Below, piece after piece: positions 9,564-21,319 of a DNA stretch of 64,000 nt. Under the pieces are notes generated by a model, which had not been told where the DNA came from, ran no database searches, and was given only the letters and a program-made list of their open reading frames with translations. The stretch lies in contig OX578283.1 of NCBI GenBank assembly GCA_951217055.1, forward strand, positions 31,096,260 to 31,160,259, written 5' to 3'. The translations under genes and the position numbers were made by a program. The DNA is from Gerris lacustris (Eukaryota > Arthropoda > Insecta > Hemiptera > Gerridae). Within the stretch, counting starts at the first letter, position 1; every line of letters begins with the position of its first letter.

Positions 9564-10881
9564 CAGTGCCCGGATTTATGAATAGGTGACAAAGCGGCCG
9601 CCTAGGGGCCCGCACCACGATATTTTTTTAATGCTTTCATTAACTTCGGTAATCTCGGAAACGGGGGAAAAAAAATCCTACTTAAAGAAAGAAATCCTAC
9701 TTATTCAAAAAGCATGTAAGAAAAACATCGTTTTAAAGTAAAAATTCAATCTTACTCCAATTAACAAAGGAAACATTGCGGAACTAAATCAGAAAGTTCT
9801 GACATAGTATACTTTTGACATATAGATTATTGATTCAGAGGGGGAGCTATGGCCATAATCTTGGAAAATAGATTCAATTTTTTGTCACCAATATCTAAAA
9901 AAAGATCAGGTTTACCTAAAATATCATTTAGGTCACTTAATTAAATAAGGTCCAAATGATTTTATTGATATCTCGGTAGCATTAAAACATTTCCTTTTTA
10001 AATACAAATTTAAATACAATTGCTTAAAAAGTTTAATGAACGTTCTTGTAAATTATTTACAAAAATTTTGAATTTTCTTTTTATTAGAACCAGCTTACGT
10101 AAAACCTAAAATAATACTTTATATATTGTAATGGATCCTTCAGGGTATAGAAGAATTGCATTATGTAATGTCCCACGATTTTAATAAAATAAATTCTGCT
10201 ATGTATAGGCTTGAAAATTGGCCGGTAAGGCCGAAACGTTGCCGAACACGTTAATGATGTAAACACTTCTCTTTTTTCTACCCTGAAGGATCCATTACGA
10301 TATCTAAAGTATTTGGGGGTACATATACAGCCAATATTCATACACTAATAATACTAATACATAGTTTTATAGTATATTTTCCAAGAATTCTAATGGCTTA
10401 ACTTTCTAAGCTAAATCTTCCGTATTTGAACTTTTTACATTCTCTTAGCCCAACCATTTTTTAAATATTTGGGAAAAACAGAAAAATTGAGCCTATCTTT
10501 TAAAATGGTGGTCATACTCTCCTCTCAGGAATTTCAGGACCATTGATATATTCATTTACAAACATCAATGAACCACTATTCCAAATATCCAAACTTTTCG
10601 ATTTAGTTCGACAATATGCCCAAATCATAGCTTAATACCTGTTTGTTTTGACGAGTCTCAGGGACCAGGAGAGAACAAAGTATTTGATAATTTTTTTTTT
10701 TATTAATGTAATAATTGTAAGTCCTTATTTCTTAAAATGACCACCAAGAAGGTCACCCCCCACCATTTTTAGACCCCGTTAGATTGACCCTCCAATATTT
10801 GGTTAAGCTGAAAGCAAGGGGAAGGGGGGCCTGCACCATATCATCCGCCTAAGGGCCCACATACTCTAAATCCTGCCCTTG
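9564..10881. mobile_element. hAT-like non-autonomous element (1.3 kb)
   Basis: The left end CAGTGCCCGGATTTATGAAT matches the reverse complement of the right end, CAAGGGCAGGATTTAGAGT, with a few differences. TAATAAAC (9556-9563) and TATTAAAC (10882-10889) flank it, 7 of 8 bases identical. Just inside each end is a GGGCCC word with GGCGG/CCGCC neighbours (9600-9615, 10838-10858). The interior is AT-rich and has no transposase frame. It hosts a smaller foldback at 10113-10314. Confidence 0.7.
10113..10314. mobile_element. Small foldback element inside the hAT-like element
   Basis: GTAATGGATCCTTCAGGGTA (about 10128) is mirrored by TACCCTGAAGGATCCATTAC near 10279-10298, and the pairing extends outward through an AATACTTTA block, for arms of about 35-40 bp. 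Between the arms is a GGCCGGTAAGGCC hairpin followed by GAAACG at 10220-10237. The 85-codon minus-strand frame over it is incidental. Confidence 0.65.
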
Positions 10882-11284
10882 TATTAAACGGAATCAGCAA
10901 AAGAAGATTTATATAGATTCCATCCGCGGTGGCCGCAATACTTATGTTTGTTGTAGAAATCGCTACAGCATATACAAAGCGCGTATGTGATTGTTTAGTC
11001 ATGTTATTAATTATAGTCAATTATTTAATTTTTTTTAATAAATATCGTGCTAATTTTTTTGATTTTTGTGACTGCTAAGATTTATATTTGTTTGTAAAAT
11101 TATTTTACATAAACTACTAAACTTACTAGTAGAATAAATAAACGCGCGTTCTGATATAATTGTATTTTTTTAAAAATGAAACAAACATTAGTAAGTCCTT
11201 GAAATGTTATTTCTTAATTTACTTGTTACATAATCGAATTTATCAAAGGATGATTTATTCATTTTATATATATATATATATATA

Positions 11285-11519
11285 TGAGTGTATATAAAGT
11301 ATAAATTATAACAACTATTTAGTAATGTAACAAATTTTAAATTTAAGGTCTAGAAAGTAGAAAATCACTTTGAATTATATGACAGGCAAATTATAAGAAA
11401 AACATATTAAATACAATGTTTATACACATAAAATGTATAAACTTTCTCATTTGTGCATGTGTTGTGTATAAACAAATGTACTTATTTATGTATTATGTAA
11501 TGTAAATAAGGAGGGTTAC
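11285..11519. other. AT-rich intron-like DNA downstream of the 49-nt exon
   Basis: AT-rich sequence immediately after a short (TA)n at 11267-11284. It contains the donor GTAACC of the minus-strand exon at its right edge and nothing else that I recognise. Confidence 0.4.
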
Positions 11520-11568
11520 CTTTATGCATGTTGCCTTGATGCTGTTGCTGATCAGGTGTCATTTTAGC
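11520..11568 (-). CDS. Candidate 49-nt internal coding exon
   Basis: Read on the minus strand: acceptor GGCTTTTTTCCAG, exon of 49 nt, donor AAAG/GTAACC. Only one frame is open; it encodes AKMTPDQQQHQGNMHK plus one base, and both other frames hit stops. The glutamine/histidine codons CAGCAACAGCATCAA look coding against this AT-rich background. The entering phase 0 fits the end of the 66-nt exon at 28547-28612, which would be the previous exon about 17 kb upstream. The length, 49 nt, is not a multiple of three, so skipping it would change the frame downstream. The gene is not recognised. A chance match of splice signals cannot be excluded without transcripts. Confidence 0.6.
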
Positions 11569-12111
11569 CTGGAAAAAAGCCAAAAAAATAACATTTATAA
11601 TTCTAACTCATTACTGCAGAAAAACGGATGATTTAACTCTACTTTAATAATAATATCTATTATTAATGCAAATGAATTTAGGAAATATTAAAATGGTTTG
11701 TTCTCTTTTAATTTTGTCTAAAATATAAGAGAATACATAAAAATAATTACGTAATTGGTAATAAAATATATAAATATAGAAACATGTATATTTATAATCT
11801 TAATGAAGCATCTGTTCTGTTATTGCATTTTTTACATAAAGTAATGCTTATTTAAAAAAGTATGAATAAATTAATAAAACTGAAGACTTTACAAGGCTTT
11901 AAACAAAGTTATAAATTATATAAAAGAGTAATTACATAAATTGTCATTATGACAATTTTATTTATTTTGTTCAGATGCAAAATTATAAACAACCCATATG
12001 TATAGAGATAAAATCTGTATTTATTAAAAAAAAAACCTTTAAAAGTTGGTGATAGAGAAGTAATTTATGAATACAAAGAGGTATTTGCAACAGTTTATGG
12101 TGTTTCCAGGC
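11569..12111. other. AT-rich intron-like DNA
   Basis: No gene or repeat recognised. It lies just upstream, in transcription sense, of the 49-nt minus-strand exon and holds its polypyrimidine tract. Confidence 0.4.
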
Positions 12112-12440
12112 TGTTAGGTCAGCAAGGATGTATCTGTTATCTATTGATGGAATTTTAAGAGTTGGATCTGTCATCCCTTTCTAGGAATCGAATCTAGTAT
12201 GTAAGTCATGTCATATAGTATGTCTGAAATTACCCAGCCGTTAGGCCAGTAAAGATTTATCAATTACTTAACACATCTATAGATGAGATTATAAGAGTTG
12301 GACATGTCACAACTTTCTAAGAAGCGAATCTAGTATGTTAGTTATGTTATAATATAGTAGGTAAGTCATCTATCGATGAGATTATAAGAGATGGACATTA
12401 TAAATCTTTCTAGAAATCAAATCTGGTATGTTAGTACCTT
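12112..12440 (+). repeat. Degenerate tandem repeat, about 125 bp unit, three copies
   Basis: GCTGTTAGGTCAGCAAGGA (12112) recurs as GCCGTTAGGCCAGTAAAGA (12237), and the following ATGAGATTATAAGAG, CTTTCTA and GAATCTAGTATGT words recur in the same order. A third, shortened copy starts near 12367. Divergence is considerable, so the array is old. Confidence 0.75.
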
Positions 12441-15097
12441 AAATATAGTTTCAGGGAGTATCTTTAGAATACACTAATCTACTTGAAAGTAATTTTAAAA
12501 GGGGGAAAAAATAAAATATTGCATAATTAAAAGTAAGGTAATGAAACCTTTGACTATAATTTTGGATATGAATTTATCAACAAAAAAAAAAACATGATCA
12601 CCTAAATAATACAACGGCTAATCATACGTTATGATGCATCGATAACAGAAAATTTGGGAAAGCATGTGAACAAAAATAGTTTTCCAAAACTGCAGAATAC
12701 AGCGTAAGAAAGCATGATTAGGTTTTATAAACGCTATTATACATCATAAATACCATAAGTAGATTGAGATTGAGATTAATCGTGCAACCATAGCGCAATA
12801 ATGCATAACAGGTATGTGCTACCTATTTTATATTATGTAAATAATAAAATGACAGTCGATGTACAATCATCGGAAATAAATATAAACGTTTAGGTAATTA
12901 AGTATTTTACTACTTAAGTTATTTATTTTACTATCAAGTTTTTATTAGCTTGCTTTTTTTATTGTTTGTTTGTCCAGTACAAATCTTGCAATCGACTTAA
13001 ACTAACTTCCCGAGTAGCTAGACATTTGAAACTTTTAGAATAGCTCAGAACGCGATGACAATACATTATTTTAACACTTTTAGCCATCTTTCAGCAGAAT
13101 TTAATTCTTTTTCAGCAAATTTTGCTGTGTGGAAAGTTAGTTCGGAAAAAATCCGCAAGTTATTTTATTTGTTCTGACATGACCCACATTTACGATCTTC
13201 ATTTTGACAGGTTTCAAATTTATGATTTATGACAGAAAATTTAAAAACGTAGTGTATAAAAAGTTCTTTTTATCTTACAATTATTAAATATTAAATATTT
13301 TTCAACTAAAATTCATTATAAACGTATAGGTATATTTCGAGAAGCACAATAGCTTCTGTTTTTATGCAATACACTTTAAAAAATTCAATGTATAATATCA
13401 TTGATAGATTGTGCTGTCCAAAGTAATAAGCGCATAAGAATGATGGAATGAATTATTGTTCATAATTCATCAAAATTAGTAACCATATGTTTAAGCTGAC
13501 GCCGGAAAAATACTTGCACCAATAAAAAACAAAATGAAAAGGTAACATTTATTTCAAATGATCAATTAACGTAAAAAGTTTCCACACTTAACTCCAGTAA
13601 TTTACTGTAAAACTAACTAATGTGAAGACTTAAATTGAGATACTAGTTTTTAGAAAATCGTGCGATCAATTAAAACAAAAACCATCCACGTAAGAATTAA
13701 TTAAAACTCTGTGTAGGACAGCTTGATGCACGCTCATGTTTACTTTAGATATATTACTGCACGCAAACAACACAGTCAAACCACAAGTGATTTACTAGCG
13801 ACAAATGAACGCGCCATTTAACTTACTAATTGATTATTAAGTCTGTACATCTTCTTAAGAATTATAATATGTGATTGTCTTATTAATAAGAGCTTTTTTT
13901 GTCGTCGGAGAATTAGAATTATTTAGAGAAGATATAATTAATTTTGATCTCAAAAGAACATTTTTAGATCAACAGTTCATTAGAGCCTATAGCATAATTG
14001 AACTAAAATTATGCCAATGTATGTTTGCATAAAAAAATGAGGTTAAATTTCCAACAAAATAACAGTGTTACATAGGAAAATTATAGAACACAGTAAACCA
14101 TATATATTGAACACATTTGTTGGTTGAGATAAATAAATTTAGTTATTTTTAACAGGTAAAAAAGTAATGCATGGTTACTATGACTTCTTAACATATATTA
14201 AGAAAAAGAAAAATTGGCCCAATGGTACTAGTTTCTGAATGAACAAAATCTCAACAAATGAATGTTAATCTGCTGTATAACTCGAAAATATAAAACTGCA
14301 TAACTGATCTTAATTCTTGTATTGACTCATAAGTCTCGTCAATCAGAACTAAATTATGAATAAAATAAAAACGAGACAAAAAAATCTCATTTTCTCCATT
14401 TCATGGAAAAACATTGAATCCTGGATACATTTTTGGACATTGAATCCATATATCGACATTTCAATGCTTTTCCATAAAGTGAAGAAAATCAGTATACATT
14501 TGTCTAATTGATAGAGTAGATGGATCTTAAAGGTGCGAAATTATAAAACAATCCATTTTGATCCCATTTACTCCACTAGGAGCTCTGATATAATTTTATA
14601 TAAAATTTAGAACCTCTATTGGAGAAATATAGTACTAAAATGAATATGAATACAAAAGAAATCGAATCTACCTCCTACGATATTCTAACTTCCTGGATCG
14701 AAATTTAAGAGCGTTACATTTCCCATGTCATTTATTGAAACTTCAGCCAACCTATCGTCGAAATATTGTACTATAAATGAAAACATGATAACCTCCTGTA
14801 ACCTCATAACTCCCTGGCACGATATTTATTAAATGCGTCACAGTTTTTGCGTGACGGAAATTTCGTCTGTATCCAAAGCAAAAACATATCTGTTAAATCA
14901 AACAATAAACTTGGTCAGTTTATAATATGTTAAGGGTAATAGTTGTAACAAACATCGAATAAGTTAAGTTACGTATATCGTATATTTAATAATACCTGAG
15001 ATTCAAAACAGAAAATGATTCACAATTCAAACAGGTAAAAAACCTTTCAGCACAGCTCAAGGATCTTATAAAATAGGGATTTAGCACAAGGCGAAAA
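12441..15097. other. AT-rich DNA, nothing recognised except one hairpin
   Basis: About 2.6 kb without a supported gene. Two loosely similar ACCTCCT...TAACT(T/C)CCTGG...CGATATT segments occur near 14670 and 14790, and an imperfect hairpin lies at about 14400-14490. The rest is unclassified intron-like sequence. Confidence 0.4.
14400..14490. repeat. Imperfect inverted repeat
   Basis: CATGGAAAAACATTGAA on the left is mirrored by TTCAATGCTTTTCCATAAAG on the right, with an ACATTGAATCC/ACATTTCAATG core between. The size of about 80 bp suits a MITE remnant. No target duplication was identified. Confidence 0.5.
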
Positions 15098-15710
15098 AAG
15101 TGTCGCCAAGAACTTAGAAAATCTAGTAGGATAGATTGATTACCTTCCCGTATGGTTATAACTATAGAAAATCAATAAGAATGGAAAAAAAATCTTAAAA
15201 ATTCGATCAGGTTATGTTATTTTCTTCCCTTCCACTCGCGTTTCATATTTCTCCTTGTTTTGGTTCTTTGTGATTTCTCCCTTGCTTTATGTTTTGTTTT
15301 CTCTTGTGTACAATTAATTTGTGTATTTTGTGATTTTGGACTATATTTAGCCAATCATTGTTAACTGTGTTTGCAGTTACAAAGGTAAGTTGTTAAAATT
15401 TGTAAAATATTATTCTGCAATATAGAAATAACCCGTTTCAAAATTAATTAATATTAATTTTTCGGTTATTAAAAACTATTCTAATAGTTAAATTTTATTA
15501 ATATAGTAAATTAAAACTGTAAATTTAACTAAAAAACCCTTAAAACAAGAAAATATTTCATTAAAAACTTTATTAAAAAATTTTTAGACTGTTACCTTTT
15601 ATTCAAAATAAACAATGGATAACAGTCGGGAAGAAATTCGTCCTACTAATGAGCATGCGCACTAATGCGCAGTGGTAATTTGATTTTTTCCCAAGTTCTT
15701 GGCGACACTT
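15098..15710. repeat. 18-bp perfect inverted repeat spanning 613 bp
   Basis: AAGTGTCGCCAAGAACTT at 15098-15115 is exactly mirrored at 15693-15710. Outside and inside, similarity falls off quickly. The interior has a strongly pyrimidine-rich plus-strand stretch (15228-15320) followed by TATATTTAG and a GTAAGTTG donor-like site at 15385. It may be a TIR element or a decayed inverted duplication; the class is not known. Confidence 0.5.
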
Positions 15711-15820
15711 CTTAACCCAGGAAGCTTGCATCTTGTAGGGAGAAGGGAAATCCTTCATTAAATACGTGTTTAGAAAAGGGGCCAAATTTAATTTATAGTT
15801 ATAGCATTAAGTTAATAATA

Positions 15821-16258
15821 AAAAATTTGTTAAAGAAAATAGTAGGTAGGGCAGTTTTAAGTTTTGAGGAGATGAGTACCGTTCTTTGCGAGAGCGGGGA
15901 GTCCAGTACAGCTGATTTGAACGAAGTAGTAACTCTGAACTGAAGACTCCGTCATCGGCGAAAAATATTGGATTGCCTTAAGAAGCGGATTCGCATTGAA
16001 TATATCGGGATGTTAAGCACCAAGAGAAAGCACATTGATGCTAAGGAAAGGATTGAATGACCACTCTCTCTTAATATTGAACAAGAAAAATATTACGGCC
16101 GACGGCTGATCAAGCTGAAGACTGCATCAGGAGAGATGACCAGACCTGTACAAAGGTTATATGCAGAGAAAAATAAAACAAAGGTCATGCAGGAGATACA
16201 TTCTAGAAATGTAGGCGGGATCCAGCTTCTTGGTGTGGAGGATGTTAAATGTTGCTAG
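15821..16258 (+). pseudogene. BEL/Pao-type retrotransposon integrase C-terminal fragment
   Basis: One plus-strand frame runs from about 15821 to TAG at 16256. It begins with VGRAVLSFEEMSTVLCE, the end of the integrase core as known in BEL/Pao polyproteins. It continues through an R-x-R-H-R-x-K-I-L-D basic stretch, like the DUF5641 region, and finishes with TASGEMTRPVQRLYAEK, the typical polyprotein end. Two in-frame stops, at 15941 and after KERIE (near 16058), break it. The usual GDVV...KRLDWPL segment before the end is missing or replaced. No protease, reverse transcriptase or LTR is seen nearby, so this is an old isolated tail. Family assignment is from motifs only. Confidence 0.7.
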
Positions 16259-17680
16259 GGTTATTAATGTTTATATTTTGATTATTCTATTTGTGTCAAA
16301 GAAAATATAATGTCAGACTCGTTTAAGATTCGAAGAAAAGAGTTGCATTTTTTTGAGTAAAAATAATTTAAGTATTTTAAGTGTAAGAACTTATAGTTCA
16401 ATTGAGTTGTTCTTACAGAGTACTTTATTGATAAATTGCGTTTTAACTTCCAGTTATCCACGAAAACAAATATATTCTGATATCGGCTACCTATTTGCTA
16501 AATCAAAGTTGTCCTATTGAGTAAGAAACGAGGTTTTATTATTCGCCACTAGAAGTATAGTGTCTGCAAAATATGACGTTTGGCCATGGGCCAAGAAAGG
16601 AAAAAAAAAAATTAAGTAAGACAAGTAGCAAAACTGCATCACTTATTTCCCTTCAAGTTGATTGTAAGCTTGATATTTTACCGGTATTAAGACAAATAAA
16701 TCACATCCAAATAAGGCAATAGGTAGGAAGTTATCTGTAAAAATGCATATTAATTTTATATAATGTTTATAAAATACACAATTAATAGTGCTTTTTACCA
16801 TTAATTGATTGACTAAATTATTCTCATAAGTTACGACATCAACTGAATCATATATATCAATACAATAATTCTAGAGGTTCTGTGGGGAAGAAATAAAGAA
16901 AATAAAAAAGTAAAAAAAAAATGATTTAATTACTTAAAAGAACATCCATGCCAAATTTGAAGAAAATCGAAAAACACGTTTGGTCGTGAACCAACAATGC
17001 CAAACGGTCAAGTAAAACTGAACCTCTCTTTGCTGGGTCAATTTGTAGTTATGTGAACAGTAGAACTCGCCTCCAAAAAATAAAATGGTTTCACGTAAAA
17101 AGGGTTTCTTTGGAATTGTGATCATGAAATTATATAATACCATTCATCTGATACCCCACTTAAAATATCAACATTTTGGTTTTTCTAGTGACATAAATTA
17201 TTCGCCATTTTTGATTTCCAGTTAATCAGATCAAATTGCTATTCTTATTTTAATTCTATGGCAGCAGACCGCACATTTTGCAAACTTTTTTAAAATATTT
17301 TTAGTAACAGCAAACATATGTTTTAGGGGGAAGGGGGACGAAAAATGTTGATGTTTTTTGACAAAATCGCATCACACTTTTAATTTAATACCCAACTCAA
17401 AATATTTTTTTGTTTTCAAAAGAGTAGAAAATGCATGTAATTTTTGAATGGCCGATAATTTTGAGTTCACTATATTTTTACTGTGTGGGCGTCAAAAAGA
17501 CCTCTAATCAAAAGTTCTTGGAATCGAACAGAGTGACAGACAGACAGACACAGAAATGAAACTGTAAGGTTTTATTTTTTTTGGTTTCACCAACGAAACC
17601 CTAAAACAACCATACTCGTATACATTAATTTAATGACTTGGAGATCCATTTGATGACAGATTATTCCAAATTTCAAGATG
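16259..17680. other. AT-rich DNA with remnants of a GACAGACAGACA-type repeat
   Basis: No gene. Near 16935-17000 and 17440-17600 are diverged pieces of the insect repeat type that runs CCAAATTTGAAGAAAATCG ... GACAGACAGACAGACAC ... GTTTCACCAACGAAACC. Termini cannot be defined. Confidence 0.4.
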
Positions 17681-17703
17681 AAAAAAAAAAAAAAAAAAAA
17701 AAA
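17681..17703. repeat. Poly(A) run
   Basis: 23 consecutive A. It could be a retroelement tail on the plus strand, but no recognisable body precedes it. Confidence 0.8.
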
Positions 17704-17719
17704 TTAATAACGACGTGGC

Positions 17720-18000
17720 CCCTACATGATATAATACGACAAGATTAGCTTAATAGCACTGAAATTTTAAGATATGCTTAATTGTACTGACAAGATAAAA
17801 TTGAGAGTAAAATAATTGTACTGAGAAGATAAGATTAAGATTAGATGAATAGTACTGAAAATATAGAATTATGAATAGATGAATTGTTCTAATTGTTGAA
17901 TGAATTCAACCGACAAGATAAGAGTAATAAGAATAGATAAATTATTCAAAAAAGATAAGATTAAATAAATTTTACTGACATTAATTGCATTATACTGTTA
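17720..18000. repeat. Degenerate tandem of GATAAGATTA...AGTACTGA units
   Basis: Words such as GACAAGATAA, AGATTAGATGAATAG and TACTGA recur every 45-55 bp with heavy divergence, giving an old low-complexity array. Confidence 0.5.
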
Positions 18001-18949
18001 AAATTAGAAGAGGTAAAATTGGCTAGTAATGAAATATATCCACTACGAGTGTTAACTATTTGACTTTTATGTCATTATAATATAAAAAATTGTATTTTAG
18101 TTGAATTTCCTTATAGCAGTAATATGACAGCTTTTAAGGAGAATAATTTATAGTGATATTATTCACAATAACTTTGTCGCATCAAAACATTTTTATACAC
18201 TAGTAAAAAAAAGTATAATTTTGTAATAAAGACATTTTAGTATTTTTCCTTTTCATTTTCTATTTCTTTTACTCTTTTTTCCCCATTTCGTTTTATTTAA
18301 TTGAAAGTTTATCTTTCCTACAAGTGAGCATGTCAAGGTTACTAGGTTGTGGCGAAAATATAGTCCAGGCCTTCGTCATGACGGAATTTTAGAGGGACAC
18401 TGTGTAAACAGATTGTGAGGGTGGATATAGTTTGAGGGTTTTTTTTCCCGACTAAATAACCAGCTGCGACGGCTGTTTTGTGAGGCTTTTGCTTTGCGTG
18501 ACTCTTACTAATTTCTAAACATTCTGAAGGCACCCTGAAAAGCCTTCGGGCCTGTGCTTCAACTAACTAAAACTACACTTAAAAAAACCAAACTTCAAAA
18601 AGAATCTTAGAGTGAGAGAAAAAAAAAATCTGATGGAAAAAACAACAATTCTTAACAAACGATGAATTACCTTGTGGGTTAAGTTACAAATAATTAATAA
18701 TACTTGAGATTCGCAACAGAAACTAAAGAATTATTATCTTACTATACACGAACAGTATAAAGTTAAATAGAACGATTATATACTAAACTTATCTTAATTT
18801 GTAGATCAACAATATAACAGTACAATACAATATATTGATTTTCACCGAAATTATGTGGAGTAGAAAAAACAAACGATTTCAACATTAAACCTAAATGAAA
18901 GTAAACAAATGTTTACTTAATTAAATAAAGTTTTCTCAAATATAACAAG
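18001..18949. other. AT-rich DNA, nothing recognised
   Basis: About 950 bp with no supported gene or repeat. The 63-codon minus-strand frame at 18342-18533 has no recognisable motif. Confidence 0.4.
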
Positions 18950-19015
18950 AAGTTATTATTACAATACACAAATTAAGTTTCCTCAAACTTAATTTGGGTA
19001 TTGTAATAATAACTT
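18950..19015. repeat. 66-nt near-perfect hairpin
   Basis: AAGTTATTATTACAATA and CAAATTAAGTTT on the left pair with AAACTTAATTTG and TATTGTAATAATAACTT on the right. Only a CA/GG internal mismatch and a CCTC loop interrupt the stem. The size resembles a pre-miRNA, but the pairing is unusually perfect and AT-rich, so a recent palindromic duplication is at least as likely. Confidence 0.65.
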
Positions 19016-19559
19016 TTCGAAAGTAATTTAAATAAATGATCTCCTTATAGTTAATTTTCAAAGAGCATAATTGGGTTATAAATATTTTATGAATATTTAT
19101 TCTTGAAATATTGTCTTTAAATGAATAACACTTGCGAGACATTTTAATGCCACTTAATAAATATTTTCTTTCGCAATTATATAAAAGATATGTACATGAA
19201 AAAAAGCATATGAACAAAACTTAAACAAACTGACATAAGAAATTGTATTTTGACATAATTAATTACTTATATTTAAAACTTGTTTTATTAAGTTACCAGA
19301 CTAATAATTTTGTTGTAGAATAAAGGTTATGATAATTAGGTCAATATTAAATTTTAAAGTTTCAAATGCAGTATGCTAACAAAAGAGAAACAAGATGAGT
19401 TTAACCAAAAGCTTTCTTCGGTGGTTAGAGTCTAAAATAATAAGTTTTTGGAACGAAGTTCCTTAGGGCAAGTTCTGGAGCCCGAGAGTGAATCCAAAAA
19501 AAAAACGACCGACACAAAACCAAGCGTCACGAAATCTACCGATGACGATAACGTGAGTA

Positions 19560-19825
19560 AAAGATGACTGAGTTAGTAGAAATTTGGTACACATATGTTC
19601 ATTTTACCAATGCCCAGGCTGAGTTCGTTGGACAACGTTATCCGCAAGTGTTCACGAGCAACGCTCATGTAAACGTAAGCTTCAAATTTTAAATTGGATT
19701 TTAGGGCGGGAAAAAATTCTAACTTCATCTATTTAATGAGGCAAACAACTTTTTTAAATAAATGTTTTTAGTAAAACGAACACCGACACTGCTATGAAGT
19801 GGTAAAGATCGCTAAATTTATTAAA
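19560..19825 (+). repeat. Dispersed family B fragment
   Basis: Matches 61325-61570 in order: TTTGGTA(C/G)ACAT, TTCATTTTACCAATGCCCAG, GAGTTCGTTGGACAACGTTA, AGCAACGCT, TCTAACTTCATCTAT, GACAC(T/C)GCTATGAAGTG. It is a 3' part of the family. Confidence 0.8.
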
Positions 19826-20287
19826 GCGGACCTAAAGGTTTAAAATAAATATAGCAACGTTTTTACCGATATATTACGTTCTAACGTAAAGATTTTTAAT
19901 CAAACTTCTTAGAAATCGTCTAAAGTACAATTGAAACAGGCATGTATAATTTCAACCTGATACAAGTAGTCCGGTCGCCGAGCCATGTGACCTTGAAATG
20001 GCGTACAACTAATATTTTATGATTGATTCTAGTACTATTTGATGTACTGAACCATAATGTGTGGGGTGCCAAAATAGCACCCTTGGGCAACTTTAAATAT
20101 TGAAGGTCAAAGTTCACGGGGTCCAAAAACCTGAACTCACGCATTTTATTGCGAATAAAAGGGATTCGGCTGACCAAAATTAAATATTTGTAGTTTAATA
20201 AATGTTTATTATGTAAATACTATGTAATATAACGGTATACTATAGATTTTTCCACATAAAATATGTTTTGAAACGGGTAAAATCTAT

Positions 20288-20780
20288 ATATAAAAAAGCC
20301 AACGTATATGTGTATATATGTTTGTATATGTGCGTGTATGTTCTTTATACAAATCTAAAGTTTTTGTCTGATCTCGATGAAAATTTGAACACTTGACCTT
20401 CAAAGCAAGGGGAAAATCACTGTCTACATGAATTTTCGAAATTTAAATTTTGGTACACAGGGGTACGGGGTACAAGTAATGAATACGGGGTCAAAGTAAT
20501 GAACACCCTTCATGATGCATATCGTTGAAAAGCTCTTTAAGAGTACAGTAATTAGTAATTATTGTTATGTACAGTTTTGTCATATTTTGATTTAGGAAGG
20601 GGTAAATTTAGGATATTTGCAAATTATCTTATCAATGAGGAGGGGTATAGAAATAAGTGGGAGGGACAGAATCTAGATATTCTCGCATAGTAAATAATTT
20701 AAATGTTTCTTGATGGTAGTTTATAAACTTTTCAAATTAAAATAACACTCCGTAACGAAGCAAGGGTATCCAGCTAGTAA
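20288..20780 (-). mobile_element. Copy of the 1-1310 repeat family, left arm
   Basis: On the minus strand it starts ACTAGCTGGATACCC, runs through the CTTAAAGAGCTTTTCAACGA and GTACCCCGTACCCCTGTGTA blocks, and ends ACGTTGGCTTTTTTATATA. The mirror copy is 22866-23317. The two ends recur together, so they are likely the family's true termini. Non-coding. Confidence 0.75.
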
Positions 20781-20879
20781 TTAATAAATAATATGTGTGT
20801 ATTTTTCTTTAACTTTAATTAAAAATTACAGAATATTTTACAAGGATAAAATCAGAATCCATATCAGATAATAGGATAT

Positions 20880-21120
20880 TCAAAATCAGAAGTGGACATT
20901 TCACTGTCAATGTCATTAAATTGAGCGTCATGAGTCTTCAAATTGCCACACAATTCGCCGCCTTCGCACGCATAATATTCTTAACAAGTAGACCTACATG
21001 GTGCACAACTGCACCTTGCAGTTGAACATGGCTTCTCACTTGAACAGCTACATCTTAAACTTTTCGGCAATTCTAGTAGTGCCAATCTTTTGTTACTTGA
21101 AAGATAAATGGGTACCATAG
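20880..21120 (-). pseudogene. CxC cysteine-rich tail, left-arm copy
   Basis: On the minus strand a frame reads LLELPKSLRCSCSS, a second CSC...CAPC...TC cysteine cluster, then TAA, then in frame CEGGELCGN and a serine/aspartate-rich end. This spacing of CxC pairs is the C-terminal signature of a family of uncharacterised, transposon-like proteins common in invertebrate genomes. It is about 95% identical to the right-arm copies at 22150-22380 and 22550-22780. The same stop is shared by all three, so it preceded the duplications. Confidence 0.6.
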
Positions 21121-21319
21121 AGTGTGTTGCTCCATTCCTTGCCCAGATTTGGAAACTCACAGTCTGTTTTCCGATTCAAATTCTATATATTGTATATATA
21201 GAATAATTGTACTGCAGGTTATTTGTCTGTTAAGGTCACTCAGTTATACTCTGTTGCATTGAAGATTAGACACATCTTAAATGCTTTTTTTATCTGAGAA
21301 CTTTTACAGCTGTAGATTT

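Noticed and set aside
19920..20177. 85-codon frame starting MVSRIPFIRNKMREF on the minus strand, and its mirror at 23413-23634
   Set aside because: The similarity of the two peptides follows from the palindrome arms. Starts are not ATG, and there is no recognisable domain.
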